From Hymenoscyphus infarciens (taxonomy: Eukaryota > Ascomycota > Leotiomycetes > Helotiales > Helotiaceae), in the NCBI GenBank assembly GCA_001414345.1, contig LLCB01000019.1:297432-361431 (forward strand): a DNA stretch of 64,000 nt, written 5' to 3'. The position numbers were made by a program, and so were the translations under genes. The notes below the pieces were generated by a model, which saw only the letters and a list, made by a program, of their open reading frames with translations, had not been told where the DNA came from and did not search any database. Positions 1-11,621 of the stretch are shown one piece after another. Numbering within the stretch: the first letter of the stretch is position 1; each line of letters begins with the position of its first letter.

Positions 1-1440
1 CTTAACGTTCAATAAGAGTTAGCAAGGCTTTTACAGTAAACCGAATTTTAACGTTCAATAGAAGAATCAACGTTCGGTGAAAACTAAGCCAACTGAGAAA
101 ACCCAGCAACTTCAAGAAAATCTCAGGGAGAACACAATACTTCAATCTGCCAAAGACTACGGAAGCTCTGGGATATCCAAGAGCCTCTTCCCGATCTCTA
201 AATGAGCCCCCCTAAAGCTCTATACCTTTAAACACAATACGTAAGAATAAAGATAGGTCAGAGAAAATGTGCTAACCTTGGAAGCCTAGGCTTCTATGGC
301 CCAGCTAAGCAAGGAATTGATGGATGGGAGTAGTCGGATAGAAAAAAGGTAAATGGAAACTTAATTTAGACGGTTTCAGAGATTCAATCTGAGTTCTGGA
401 AATGATCTCGAAAAGGCTTTTCTACTCTCAAAGGTGATTGTTGTTGAGTTGTTTGGCTTACAAGTAGTAGTTCGCAAGCCTCTGCGATTACCATTGCTAC
501 GAGGATACTAAAACTTCGATATCCGTGAAAAAAGCAAATCACTAGAGCTATCTTTGGTCTCAGATGCCTAGACCTTTAGAGGAGAGAAAAGTTATTGGTG
601 AATTAACACTTTGATAACTGGGGTTGGTTCGTTTGCTGGAGGTGGATCTTTCGCTAGAGACGGGGTGTCAACGGGAGTTAGGTTGCTCACTGAGAAAGGA
701 ATAAGATAACTATAGCTCTGCTCTGGGAAGATAAGTTGAGTTTTTTCATTCCCTTCACTTCCACACTTTTTAAACAATAATAGCTAAAACTTAGTAGTAA
801 TTTTATACCAGTTGCAAAAAAAAAAGACAAAAATATCTTTAGTAATACTCTAAGAAGATCATGGAGAGGGGTCGTGGATGAGGATGTTGTTGGTGCAGAG
901 TCTCAAGTTGGTGGGGTGAAGAGGGGTGGTTGTTGAGTATAAGAAGATGTACGTGAGAAACATGAACATCATTCCCCATGCAACTGCCCTTCCAAACAAG
1001 ACCCAAAGCAATATTTCTTCGAAATAGCTTTGGATGGAGAGAGACCGTATTCTGGTTAGCCACTCCCTTGAGGGTATGTAGTCGCCATGAGCATGAGTTT
1101 GGGCCGAAGATCTACGCTGGGGATTCATGGCATACCTCGGTATCCCTAATAGTATTCTTCTTGCAGCCTCTAGGGCAACTCAAGCAAGTTGACCTAATCA
1201 ATTAGTTCATCGGCGGAGGAAAAACTACCTTCGTTCGAAATTGGAGAAACATAGCCTGGCTCTTTTAAAAAGACGAGGTGATGAAGTTGGAGAAAAATCT
1301 CAATATGGACCTGGAGGCACTTCGATTGTATACCGGTACACTCTTTCAATCTTCTGCTCGGTTCCAATTGACATATTCTATTATGTGTTAGAGGACTACG
1401 GATGGAGGTTAGAACACTCATCTATAACAACTTTCTTCGC
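1..1440. other. Intergenic, no convincing gene
   Basis: Only short open frames of 60-90 codons without recognisable motifs occur here. Base composition is balanced, so this is not a RIP block. It may hold more of the decayed gene that follows, but I cannot show that. Confidence 0.5.
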
Positions 1441-1469
1441 AGCTCTTAAAAGTTACAAGTTTCCACCAC

Positions 1470-1812
1470 TCTACAAGGCCGCGGCCGACGGGTGATTGTA
1501 GAAAATTTCAAACTCATGGGACTCGGTGCAGACCTCGACCATTCTCTTCCTTTAGCATTCTTTCTTTACAACCCGTTTTAGAGGGGGTTCCTGTCCGAGG
1601 GATGCACACCTCTGCACCTCAAGCTGGTATGGTCAATTCAAGTCAATGGTGGTTTTACTTAATCAGGGAGCAAACATCAAACCCAAAGATCGCGATGGAG
1701 CGGAAGTCATGCAATACGCAGATTTGGGGGTCGTCCGTTAGACGCGAAACTTCTGATTGAACAAGGCGCGGATGTGAATTCCAAGGATACTTGGGCAAAG
1801 ACCATACTTCAT
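1470..1812 (+). pseudogene. Ankyrin-repeat remnant
   Basis: Two ankyrin-style segments can be read in different frames. One, near 1650-1700, reads VVLLNQGANIKPKDRDG. The other, near 1750-1805, reads KLLIEQGADVNSKDTWAKT. Both have the GA(N/D)(I/V) core of an ankyrin repeat, and a TAG stop plus a frame change lie between them. A further GADLDH-like piece follows PLYKAAADG near 1475-1545. Ankyrin proteins are large, expanding families in filamentous fungi, and decayed copies are common. No intact start or frame remains, so I call it a pseudogene; an intron cannot account for all the frame changes. Confidence 0.6.
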
Positions 1813-2219
1813 GATGATTCTTTCTGAAGTGACTCCTTCAATATTTCTTTGATGCTAGTTCGATTGCTTCGTCTAGAGATAATTAGGACATAACAGCACT
1901 TCACTAGGCTATAATCGACGGGTCAGTAAGCTAATTCCGAAATTCACTTGAGAACTGGAGTGGATATTGACGTAGAACATGACGAAGAAGAAGAGCTGTC
2001 TGCAGAAGTGGGATTTGATTGAAATCAGCTAAGGAGTGGTACCCATCAAAGCTTCCATTGGATTCCAGGTCTTTTTCTACTAATAAAAGACCCGTTCCAC
2101 CAGTAAAAAGGCAACCCCATAACTCAAGCCTAAACTCCTCTAAACCAATCCCCAAGCGAAAAAAATCCACAAATCACCAAAACACTTCCCTAAAAAAACA
2201 CACCAAGAAAAAATCAAGA

Positions 2220-2313
2220 TGGAGAATGCAAGAATCGAACTCGCGACCTCTCCCATTAGAAAGGCTCATAGAGACCATGCTAAGGGAACATTATACCACT
2301 AAACCAATTCCCC
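2220..2313 (-). tRNA. tRNA-Ala (anticodon AGC) with 22-nt intron
   Basis: On the minus strand the acceptor arms GGGGAAT and ATTCTCC pair over 7 bp and include a G3:U70 wobble, the classic alanine identity element, followed by discriminator A. The T arm is GCGAG-TTCGATT-CTCGC. The anticodon stem TTCCC/GGGAG holds a loop with AGC at positions 34-36 (plus-strand 2279-2281). A 22-nt intron at plus 2256-2277 follows position 37, the canonical nuclear site. An A box (TGGTTTAGTGG) and a B box (GTTCGATTC) are present. The G3:U70 pair makes the alanine call firm. Confidence 0.93.
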
Positions 2314-2795
2314 GCTGTTGATGCTGATTAGATAAAGAAAAGCTTGTTATTTGAATTCTTAATGGCTTTTCGTTTGTGGGGTGGGGCAGTGGGGCTGTAA
2401 GGTGGGAAAGAACCTGGAAAATTATACGGAGAAGGTATGTATTTATGTTATGCTATTCTTGGGGGTGGGGAGGTAAATTAGGGCTAATTAGACGAGGGGC
2501 TATCATGTTCATTGTTAGAGATATAAACCAAATCATTAATAGATTAATGGAGATCGTTTAATTCTCGAACAGTTTGGGTGGATGCTGGAGGTGTCACGTG
2601 AGTAGAACGTGACAGGTCCCTCATCATTGGAACGATGGAATGGAGTAGATAGTGCGTATGGCCTACTAGGACTATGCAACGGGCATTTATGGTCCAGTGG
2701 GTAAGTATAAGAACTACCGGGCGTTTACATTCCCCGAAGTTCAAAAAGCATTGTGAAAGCTGCCGCAACAAAATTTATCATAATTTATATATACA
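2314..2795. other. Intergenic, no gene seen
   Basis: Upstream flank of the tRNA gene. G-rich stretches lie near 2375-2480. No supported coding sequence. Confidence 0.5.
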
Positions 2796-3025
2796 GTCTA
2801 GTTCTTGAAGTTCATCTCTTCATCTTTTTGCACGTCCGACGGATTTTCTATTCCACTTTCTACACGAAAACCAACTGTAAACACTCTAGAATGGAACCTG
2901 AGCATCAAACCACGGTGCTCGTTCAAAAAAGCGACCTGCTCCGTGGATGCAACGGGAATTTGAGCACAGCTGTTCCCCACATTGAATCGTTAGGTTCGAG
3001 CTTGGGTCAGCAACGTGAAAGTAGG

Positions 3026-3145
3026 TCAAGTTCCCAAGGGTCGAGGCGCAGCCCCTCCAGTGTTTGGGTTTCCAGTCTTGGCAAAGTTGACCCAGTATGC
3101 ATCCATCTTCATGGCGATGGCATAACCTTCAAACTCCCAATTGAA
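3026..3145 (-). pseudogene. Carboxylesterase (type B) C-terminal fragment
   Basis: The minus strand encodes a segment containing AYWVNFAKTGNPN. This is the typical near-C-terminal motif of type-B carboxylesterases, lipases and cholinesterases, where a helix is followed by (Y)W..FA.TG.PN. It is followed by GGAAPRPLGT and a stop. The remaining 450 or so residues, including the GESAG nucleophile elbow, should lie at higher coordinates but are absent: that DNA encodes SH3 remnants on the opposite strand. It is therefore a truncated relic created by rearrangement or insertion. Confidence 0.6.
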
Positions 3146-3169
3146 GGAAGAATTTATATTTGACATTGG

Positions 3170-3555
3170 CAGGACGCTTGAAAAAATTTGGTGGATGGTA
3201 ACGAACCAAAAAGGAGAACGTGGCATGTTCCCACAGAACTACGTTACCCTGTCGCCAACTGCTAAAGCACTCTTCGCTCTTGAGGCAGCCGAAATTAGTG
3301 ACTTGGGCTTTCGCAAGAATGATGTATTACTCACATTGTAAGGCCTCATTTCTTCCCTCAATACAAAACTGAGATATATCCTAGGAAATTACGAAACACA
3401 AGTGGTGGTCTGGCAATTGCAATGGCAAGACCGGCCTTTTCCCTTCGAACTACGTACAACTCGGCAATGTTACACAAGGCCCTGCAAATTATAGACTTTT
3501 ATTTCCAGCATGTTCTACGCCGATTGTTTATCACCGTGACCTCACGTCGCAACGT
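3170..3555 (+). pseudogene. SH3-domain protein remnant (tail of one SH3, most of a second)
   Basis: Residues IWWMVTNQKGERGMFPQNYV match the end of an SH3 domain (WW, G..G.FP.NYV). They are followed by AKALFALEAAEISDLGF, an SH3 start (A.ALF.F.A...ELGF), interrupted by an apparent intron at 3338-3384. After it comes KWWSGNCNGKTGLFPSNYVQ, the end of a second SH3. Using the visible splice sites, the second half is out of frame by one base, and the first SH3 lacks its beginning. SH3 pairs serve actin-patch and endocytic adaptors, but with no N-terminal context the parent gene cannot be named. The 5' end is juxtaposed with the esterase fragment on the other strand. Confidence 0.6.
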
Positions 3556-4125
3556 TAGAGCCGAAAATGATCTTCTCCGTATAATCTTGCTCCGGATGTC
3601 TTGCGAACTCTAATTACATATGGATAGTTTTCAATGCGTTTGCAAAGGTAATTCGTCGAAAGAAACAAGACCAATGGAACCTACTCAATTTCAACCCTCC
3701 AAAATTCGCTTCATATCCTGCCTTGAGTGTACACCAGAACTCTGCAAAATCAAAGACTTGATTACCCCGAACACCAGAATAGGAGATGAATTTTCCAACC
3801 AAATTACTGTTCTTGCCTGGGTCCCATTCTCCTTTTGTGTGTAACGGTTGGTGACCTATCAATAGCCAACGTTCGACGTATAGCTATTTGTGGGTAACCT
3901 ACGAATAGCAAGGACTACTCATCTTCAAATTTCATAAGCAGTTAGTACTTTTCCAGTTTAAGTTCATTTTATTTCCAGAGTACGATTACATAGATACTAA
4001 CAATATCATAGTCGGAAACCTAGTTTTCCCTAAACAGGGTCTATCGTAGTTGCCATTAGTTTCACCACGTGACCCCCAGCACTCAGTGAACTCCAAACAA
4101 TTCTCGATAAAACAACTCCATAAAC
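3556..4125. other. Intergenic with a short inverted repeat
   Basis: No supported gene. At 3848-3909 lies a short imperfect inverted repeat related to one at 20089-20149, listed separately. Short open frames on both strands lack motifs. Confidence 0.4.
3848..3909. repeat. Short inverted-repeat element, copy 1
   Basis: The left arm near 3849-3867 (ggtgacctatcaatagcc) is the imperfect reverse complement of the right arm at 3881-3900 (tagctatttgtgggtaacct). A third related piece follows immediately (acctacgaatagc). The same arm sequence occurs as a better inverted repeat at 20089-20149, so this is a dispersed element rather than a chance hairpin. Confidence 0.5.
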
Positions 4126-4131
4126 CTCCAG

Positions 4132-4576
4132 GATGTTTTCTTCCACAGCCAGAAAGTGGCTTACTAATTCTATTGCCTTGAAAACATCAACACAAGTCAT
4201 TCGAACATTCTCTCAACTCCCAAAACCACGAACATTCCCCAACCCAAACACACCAAAACCTCCCCCATTACAACCTTACATTTCAGCCTTAACCCCTTAC
4301 TAATCAAAACCTCAATCTGAACTTTCTATCACTTAAACCGAATCCTAAGCCAAGAAAGGAAAAAAGAAGATGATAAGGCGAAAACCACGAGAGCAGAAAA
4401 TTGGGTTACGTTCTTGAGTTGGATGGGAATCTTAGCGTATTGTAAAGGATAGGTTGAGTGATTAGTAGGAATTGTATGAGGAAGAATTGGGGAGGAAGGA
4501 GGTTGTTATGAAAGAGTTGAAGAAGAAACTTAAAGGGTTTGAGAAGGAATATGGGGGAGAGGTAGTGTGAAGGGTT
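4132..4576 (+). pseudogene. Degenerate small protein with mitochondrial-type leader
   Basis: The ATG at 4132 opens a frame starting MFSSTARKWLTNSIALKTS. This is Arg/Lys/Ser/Thr rich and nearly free of acids, like a mitochondrial presequence, but it stops after 56 residues. Coding-like sequence then continues in two other frames: a charged stretch (RKKEDDKAKTTRAENW), then a hydrophobic VTFLSWMGILAY, then a charged helix (ELYEEELGRKEVVMKELKKK) ending at a TGA near 4574-4576. Together these look like a small matrix-targeted, single-pass membrane protein with at least two frame lesions. I found no GT..AG intron that repairs the frame. Family unknown. Confidence 0.35.
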
Positions 4577-4984
4577 TCTGAGGTTGGCACGTTGGGGAGG
4601 GAGAAGGTTCCTATGCTTTGTAATTTTTAAATTGATGAAATACAACGCATTTCTATTTGTGAAAGCAACGCCGGTATTATGTAGCTAAGGATAGGTCAGT
4701 CTCATCTGCTATGAAAACCAGATACCCCCACGTAATGTAGAAATTGTGTCCTGGAAACCCGTTTTCGCAATATTAAACCCTCTGGCCCCAAGTGAAAGTT
4801 GACCCATTATGTTCTGTCTGTAATATTGATGGAAACCGAGGGAAACAAATAAAAGAAGTTGTGCAAAGCAACACAATTTGTGAAAAGATCATGGAAGTAG
4901 GGTAGATAGCTTCATATTCGCTTCATGGCGTATGTCGGTATTGGAAATGGGCGCGAAAGAAATGAGACGTAAAGTGATGACTCT
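4577..4984. other. Intergenic
   Basis: Contains the 3' flank of the coiled-coil gene that follows on the minus strand. No motif-bearing open frame. Confidence 0.5.
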
Positions 4985-6018
4985 CTAAAAGCTTCCGGGC
5001 GAGACAAAAAGTTCCTCGCTCGCGTCGCGATTGTTGACCTTAAGCTTTTTGTCGGAATGCGCATTGGCGTCAGCTTCGACTACAGCCTCAGCCTCATCCT
5101 CAATCTCGTGCACTCGCTTTCGTGGCAAACTTCGAAAGTGCTGTAATGATAAGTTAGTTCAATATGAGTCTATGGAATTCCAGAGGATGAACAAACCGCA
5201 TGGATGAAGACCACTTTGCCATCGGGGTTGCTTGGAACTGCAGCTTTGCGAGAGCTAATGCGGTTGATTAACTCGACATGTTCTTGGCGGGGGTGCTTGA
5301 CATTCTTGAACTTTGCCTACAGAATATTGTCAGCGAAGTTTCGACAAGAAGATGGCAAAGCAAAAGTTACCTTGAGCGTTCCAAGAGAGTCTTGATTTGC
5401 TTGAAGTTTCTTTTCTGCGCGCTCCTTATCCTCCCGAGCCTTGTTTGCTGCCATTTTCAAACTCATGTTCTCAATGTCCATTACCAGCTTCTCAATTTCC
5501 AGCTTCAATGTCTTCGAGAGGTCAAGACTATCGGAAAAGGCTTTTGCTTCAACGCCATCGATATCCTTTTTCCGTCCTCCCATGAAGTTGAAAAAGACCA
5601 TATGGTTATGCATGGAATCTTGGAGTTTCTCCTTTCTGAACTCGATCTCTTCTTTTGTCTTGGAGAAGTCGGCCGTCTTTTGGGTTTCACCCTTTTGGGC
5701 AGCGTTGACATCGATTATGGCTTTGTTGCATTTTCTGAGAATATCATCGACCTCGGTGATGTTTTGACTCAAGGTGTCGAGTAGTTCCTTGGCGATTTTG
5801 AGTCCCATTGGTGATCCAGAGGAACTGAAGGTGTATGTATTGTTGTTGATGTTCGTGACATTTTGTGTGAGTGAGATACCGTTTCCTTGTTGGATAGCCT
5901 GCTTGAGACCTCGTAAAAGCTGAGGTGACATCAATGCGTTTTCCGATGGCCCTGACTTACTTGCTGGTACAAGGGGGAGGTCAATGGTTCCTTGGTCATC
6001 GTTCATGTTTCCCGACAT
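4985..6018 (-). CDS. Coiled-coil hypothetical protein, 307 aa, 3 exons
   Basis: Model: complement of 4985-5140, 5197-5316 and 5371-6018, with introns of 56 and 54 nt that start GTTTGT and GTAACT and end in AG. The start MSGNMNDDQG is the first ATG of a long open exon. Residues about 85-205 are rich in K/E/L heptads (KTKEEIEFRKEKL, SLKMAANKAREDKERAEKKL), predicting a long coiled coil. The C-terminal part is acidic, preceded by a basic LPRKRVHE patch that could act as a nuclear signal. A Ser/Asn-rich segment precedes the coil. I do not recognise a named family, and no catalytic motif is visible. It is likely structural or a protein-interaction factor. The exon structure is well supported because all three exons join in phase 0. 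Confidence 0.75.
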
Positions 6019-6919
6019 TTTGATACTGTTTTGTGATTGTGGAGTTGGTGGCGGTGGATGAAGATGTGAGTGTGAGAGTTGTTTGAAGGTTGGAGGATGA
6101 AAGGTGAGGTCAGCTAAGTTGTGACTAGCGTGTTGTTGTAGAGAAGAGGAAGAAGCAAGGGCGAGAGTTGAAGCTCTTGAGGTTCAAAAAGAGTGGAGTT
6201 TTGATAAGCGAGATGTGGTGGATACTCGATGTGAGCCCTTCAAAGGTGAGGTTAACCTCTGGCTGTCAGTAGTATTGCAGTATCGAAGCCTTCAGCAAAG
6301 AGATGGTAAAGTTGAAGTGTTGAGAATAAATGTGAGGGGGAGCCGCTGGTGGCGATAAAGTGATACAGCGTTCAAAGGATGTGTAGCTCAAGTTACGGGA
6401 GCTGAGTATCTGGCAATCTGAGTTTGAGAGAACTCAGTTTGGTTAGTGGGAGGAACTAAAAATAAGAGTGGTGTTCCGGCGATACTTATGCAAAGCCCAC
6501 CAGATTCTCAAGCGATGAGGAACGCCGCGTGATGGTGACCCCCATTTGTTCTTTGCTTTCTTATAGAGATTCTGGACTTGGTCCATCGATCAATGCCCTT
6601 TACACCAATTATCAATACAAGAGAGATTCGTAAGAAACAATTCGATATCCTTGCTATCAACAATAAAATTTGTACTCCAACTTCATTGCTTTGGTAAATG
6701 CTTTTCTTCTCGGTGCACTTTGTCAAAAAAAAATTGTACATCTAAGCTACTCCAGCTTTAATCTAAGCCCAAATCTTCATCTTGATCCAAATCTCCCAAC
6801 GTCTGAAGAGACCAATCCCATCATCCTTCTTGATAAGAGGAATTTTGTCTCCCTCTTCCCTATCCCTCAAAACAAAACCATGGCTCATTTGAAAGCGAAG
6901 TTTTACTCTTCCAATGTCC
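6019..6919. other. Intergenic / promoter of the coiled-coil gene
   Basis: About 0.9 kb between the start of the coiled-coil gene and the tail of the next minus-strand gene. Short open frames only. Confidence 0.5.
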
Positions 6920-9013
6920 TTATTCAACGGTTGTACGCCACTTGGATATTTCTCGAGTACCTTCTGGACCTATTTTGTGGACTATTACCTAGGTAGCTCT
7001 TGAATTTGAAAAATGATAGGAGGTCTTGTGGGGCTTACCTCCGGATTCCTCATTACGGTTGCCATCGATGATACTGCTGCATAGTGGCTCACACGATTCC
7101 GTGAAATCGCGAAAGACCATAGGATTACGGCCGCGGTGCTAGAAAGCATTACGAGGCCGTAAGAGATGTATAGGTAGCGGGGCTCATAGTGATAGAGGGT
7201 TTCCGTACAGGTGATGGTGACGTTGGCCATTTCCGGGTTGCCATTTCCGGGTTGCTGTTCACTGTTATAATGATTATGGCATTTCAATGAAATTCCAGGA
7301 AAGGGAAAGCAGCTTACCATAGTTCCGGGTTGCTTAAAATGCTTAAACTTGCATTCAAAGCAAATTCCTCAATTTCCTCGCGACAATGACATGTTTGGGA
7401 GATTATTCGAACGTTTCAAATCGTCTGCTTTGTCTTCGTGTGTCTCCATTACTTTGCCCATAAGATACACCTGTGGTAAAAGAGCTAGGCTTGTCCCCAT
7501 GATGCTACTTTGCTAGGTAGAAGTAGAAGCGTGGGGCATTTTATCATAAGACCTGTCAGTACTGGTACTCAACTGCCAGAAGCGTTGAAAATAAGACGAT
7601 GAAAGAATCAGATGGCTCGCAGGAAAGCTGAAATAACTAGAGTATAACGCGGACCTTGGCTGACCTTCTTTTGATCGCGTAGCGTCTTCTAATGGCGAAA
7701 CGCGGTCAAGATAATTGACATTTGTGACATTTATTGTGGCAACGTGATTGACAAAAAGGACCTCTAGTGCTAAAGAAGGATCTAAAGCTTATACCTGATG
7801 TAGTCCATTTTTTCCGGGAGGGCCAATTTGATCCACCGTAGTTCGCAATTGCTATCCAGCTTTCGCCACAAGAATCCAGTCTCCTGGAAATGTCAGTGAA
7901 TTGCGATGCATTCCACGAAATTAATTTGTAAAAGGGAACAGCTGCATAATATCCAGTCCCACCCTTGAATTTGTATCGTGGAGTCATAAGCCCTGACCAG
8001 CGTTTGATGCATTTTTCAAATCACTCCCCAACGGGCTCTGATATCCTGTCGATTCTTTTAGTGCTTCCCACAGCCGGGTTTGAACTATCTCATTGGGATT
8101 TGAGCAGCGGAGAAGTGGTAGGATACTACGGTTTTCATATGACATGTTTGCAGCGGAAGAGGGTGGCGCTATCGATCCGATATGACCTGTCGTAGCAGCA
8201 GCACCGACAATTCGTTCCAGCGGGGCCTCGTATTTTGAATCTGTCGCATCGGACATTCTAGCGTTGAAGACTTCCGTGTTCATCGATTTTCCCAAGTGGC
8301 TGTCTCAAGCAGAGAGAGTTGCGGGAGCAAAGAGAGAAGCAAGTAACAAGATCCAACAAAAAACAAAACAATTCTCAGCTCTAAGACCAGAAGTCAACGC
8401 ATAGGAGCTTACCAGAGGAGAATTCCTAGGCCAGCAGTAAGCGGAATCCTCGAGACAAGTTCCCAATTGAAAAAAGAAAAGATATTGCTTCCCATACCGA
8501 ACGCATCATTAATAGACGAAACAGAAAGGGAAAGGTTTCCAAGTGGCTTCCAAAGATATTGTGTGTAAGCAATTCCAACGGCAGTTTTCAACATAAGATT
8601 GACGAAAGTCGCGAACCCGTTTCCGATGCTACAAACAAAATCAGTAAGTGAAGATAACAGGCTGATTGTTCCAATACTTACTTCAATGCCCATTGCTGAC
8701 GGCGAGCGTCCCCAACGACTCGTCCATCCAACCAACTATAATAAGCGTGATGACCTCCAGCGAAGACGATTTCAGCAACGAGACATATAATCATCATTAG
8801 AGGCGAAAGCCAATGTAATTTTCGACGCGAAGAATTCCAAAATGGGGCGACTTGTGATCGTTCAATTGGTGGGCTTGTGATTTTGCTCCATGTTTCGCTT
8901 CCATCGAAAGCATCTGCGTATGTGGAAAAGTCTAGAGAGGACCCAGGGGAGGAGTCCACGCGTTCCACAGATTGAGTCCGAATGCCGGTTCGTAGCGGTA
9001 ATTCGAATCTCAT
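6920..9013 (-). pseudogene. Multi-pass fungal membrane protein, apparently degenerate
   Basis: The minus strand shows, in order, fragments of a fungus-specific membrane family (often labelled formylmethionine deformylase-like or DUF3176-like in fungal genomes, from memory). First comes MRFELPLRTG with a hydrophobic helix and GGHHAYYSWLDGRVVGDARR. After an intron at about 8632-8686 comes IGNGFATFVNLMLKTAVGIA. Later come LLASLFAPATLSA, GTSLALLPQVYLMGKVMETH, a last helix (LYISYGLVMLSSTAAVILW), and after a clean 50-nt intron at 6989-7038 the tail VIVHKIGPEGTREISKW ending at 6920. Between these, in-frame stops (one right after LFAPATLSA) and frame changes near 7990 and 7500 cannot all be explained by introns. 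Some predictors would skip the damage with long introns. Role unknown; probably plasma-membrane or endomembrane. Confidence 0.55.
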
Positions 9014-10292
9014 TTTGGAGTTGTGCCTGGTAGAAAATAGTGTCTGTGAGAGAAAGAGGAATTTGATGTAAACACCAGCATCGAGGGAGCTTCAGATAGA
9101 GATCCTCTCGATGCAAAGCGAAGGAAGAATATCATTGAAAGTAAGACAGACTCAGGCACCACATCCCCCTCATTCCACTACTCACTGATACGATAGAAAA
9201 CTACAATGGAGGACTCAACATGTACATTTCGGGGAATTTTATTTCACCCCGCGCGAAGACGGAACCGATTCTTAAACCCTCAACTTGTGATTCCTCTAAG
9301 ACTCCTGCATTATGTAGTCACATTCTGCTATGCGGATGAACCCATTTGGAAAGGCAAGCTAAAATCAAACAAATGATGTTGTCAGGAGGGGGGAATTACA
9401 CGTCGGTCGGTGTTGTACAAGAAAGAGGTCGCATCGGCCGCGAGGCGGTGCAGAGTTCTGAATATGCAGCTCTGTAACACCAACAACATTTCGTTTCAGA
9501 GTAGACAATTAGCCGGATCGGAGAAAGCGAGAAATATGGGTTCGAAAGGTTCGAGGAGGTGATAAGATAAGGGGTTGTGACGATGAACTTTGGGGGAATG
9601 GTTGAAGTGTGCTGAAAGGCCTGGGGCACTGGTTAATATTCCCGAAATAGCTTCAGCACTTCTACCGAAGCGGATATACACTGAGACGCAAGGAAACGCA
9701 GTCAGATATACATTGTATCATCGTAATTGACATTTGTGATCTGTGAACGATGAGGGGAAAAATGCAGCAACCGGATGATGATGGGTCTGAAATCTCACCT
9801 GCTGGTGAGCAATTATATGTTACTCCGACGAGTTCTCAAGCGATCAAAAACCTGGTGCAGAGATTCCTTCTCCCTACAGCAGTATACCCAGCCCGGTCGG
9901 AGGTAGCTTCTCTTCCCGACATTTTTCGTTGTCAGAATGCCTTCCTTATTTTCGCGCTCAAGTCCCCTAAAACTCACCCCTGAATTGGCGCTTTGCGAAA
10001 TCCCAACCAGCCTAGGTAGCCACAGTGCTGGATTTGTTTGATCTAATCGAAGTTAATATTGGAATAAGTCGTTTATTGAGAAATGACATACTTGGAAGCT
10101 AACTCTACTGAGGAATTGCTCCTAGGAGCTCATGACCCCAGTTTCCGCATCCTTCTTTCAGCTACTCCCAAAAAGCCCGAATCCTGTAACCTCCATTCCC
10201 GGGCAGGACATGTATCGTGGGGGCTCGGTGCGGTGATATCCTCCTTCTGTTATAACTTTTTTCAATTGATTTCGACCGTCTCCATTAATATT
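9014..10292. other. Intergenic, no gene seen
   Basis: 1.3 kb between two minus-strand genes. Open frames at 9396-9681 and 9750-9983 have no homology I recognise and no splice context. Confidence 0.5.
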
Positions 10293-11621
10293 TCACCCAG
10301 GTCGAGTAAAATAAGCCTTTGGGACAGGAGCTCTTCCATTGTGTCGGGGGATCTCCCCATCCATCCTCCCCTCATGTGTAAAATCCCCATCGCGTCCAAA
10401 ATTCCATACACCTTCTCCCTGTGAGGGCTCATCGATCCTCTCGTACGCATGCAACCCAGTATTCGTCTCGGAATAAGAACGACTTCGGATAGTCGACAGC
10501 TTCAAGTCCGCTTGATCGGACGAATAAAAATAATAGGCTCGCGAGTTCTGGGAGGGTAGTCGTTCGAGAAAAGTCCCTTTGATGAGTTTTCGCAAGAGGG
10601 GTTTGAATCGTAGGAGACAGGCTGCGATTAAGCACATGCCTGGTTCCACGATCGTCCAGATCATGAGTTCGGCTGATGCCATCGTTCCGTCTGAAATTGC
10701 GTCGCTGGCGGAGAAATACTTGAAGCGTATGATGGATGACACGAGTCCACTATTGGGGCGTTTGGTTAGGAAACCGAGAGCAGAGCTAGTTGAGAGAAAT
10801 GAGACTTACAAGCTTCCAGTCGAGAATGTGAGTAGCAATCCAAGCTTCTGTGTTTTGGTACTTTTGAAGAACCACTAAATATCCCAATGTCAGTACTCAT
10901 TCTGACAAGACAAGGAGAGTGAATTTTGATAATGCATACAATGATCGGCAGAGGAAGAACCAAGACAGCAAAATCCGTGACGATATTTGGAAATCCGATC
11001 CAGAGAAAAAAAAGGTTGATGTTGATACATTTCCCACCAGGAATTGTCTTGTCCCACAGAAAACCAATTGGACGACAAGCAACCATGCCCACTATACCAC
11101 CTGTGAGAAAGTTCGCAACCATGATAACGGCGAGGACATAGCAAGACCATCGAATGCGGCGCATATCAAATATCCGGTGATAGAGGACCAAGACGCAAAG
11201 TTTTGGAAGCGTCACAGCAGCTAGGTAAAGCCAGCCCGTAGCTAGTAGACATTTAGCCCAGACAACAATCTTTTCCTGTTCCCCTGACGCCAGCAAGGCT
11301 AGCATATGCCGACCAACACCTCCATATTTGACCATACCTGTGAATTTCAAGGTAAGCTTCAATCCGAATCAGGCGCCTACGAGGATCGGAAAACTGCGAC
11401 GTACCAATTGCCAAGGCATCCAAGGATAAACACACCAACAGAGCGAACCAGATTAAAATATCATCCAACCCAACCTTTCGATCATGAAGCCATCTGGAAT
11501 AGGTTCTCAGAGCTACGAATGCGACTTCGACCGGAATAAAAACAATTGCGACATGGAGCAGCTTCGTCCCATGATACGCCAATAACTCAGTCGGCGGTTG
11601 TCCCGAAGCAATTGAACTCAT
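10293..11621 (-). CDS. PTH11-like / SAT4-type seven-helix membrane receptor, 378 aa, 4 exons
   Basis: Model: complement of 10293-10749, 10810-10874, 10940-11337 and 11405-11621; introns of 60, 65 and 67 nt, all phases consistent. The protein has the hallmarks of the fungal rhodopsin-domain (SAT4/PTH11-like) family. These are a short outer N-terminus, TM1 (LLHVAIVFIPVEVAFVALRTYSR) with R.YSR at its end, GLDDILIWFALLVCLSLDALA, a third segment (WLYLAAVTLPKLCVLVLYHRIF), the GGKCININLFFLW loop, TDFAVLVLPLPIIW, KTQKLGLLLTFSTGS and a seventh helix before a cytosolic tail of about 110 residues. Members are orphan plasma-membrane receptors; in rice blast PTH11 is needed for surface recognition, but this one lacks a CFEM domain and its ligand is unknown. 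The long Ser/Arg-rich tail is a plausible site for phosphorylation. Confidence 0.88.

Noticed and set aside
5278..5784. 168-codon plus-strand frame
   Set aside because: Lies antisense to the first exon of the coiled-coil gene, whose three-exon structure is well supported.
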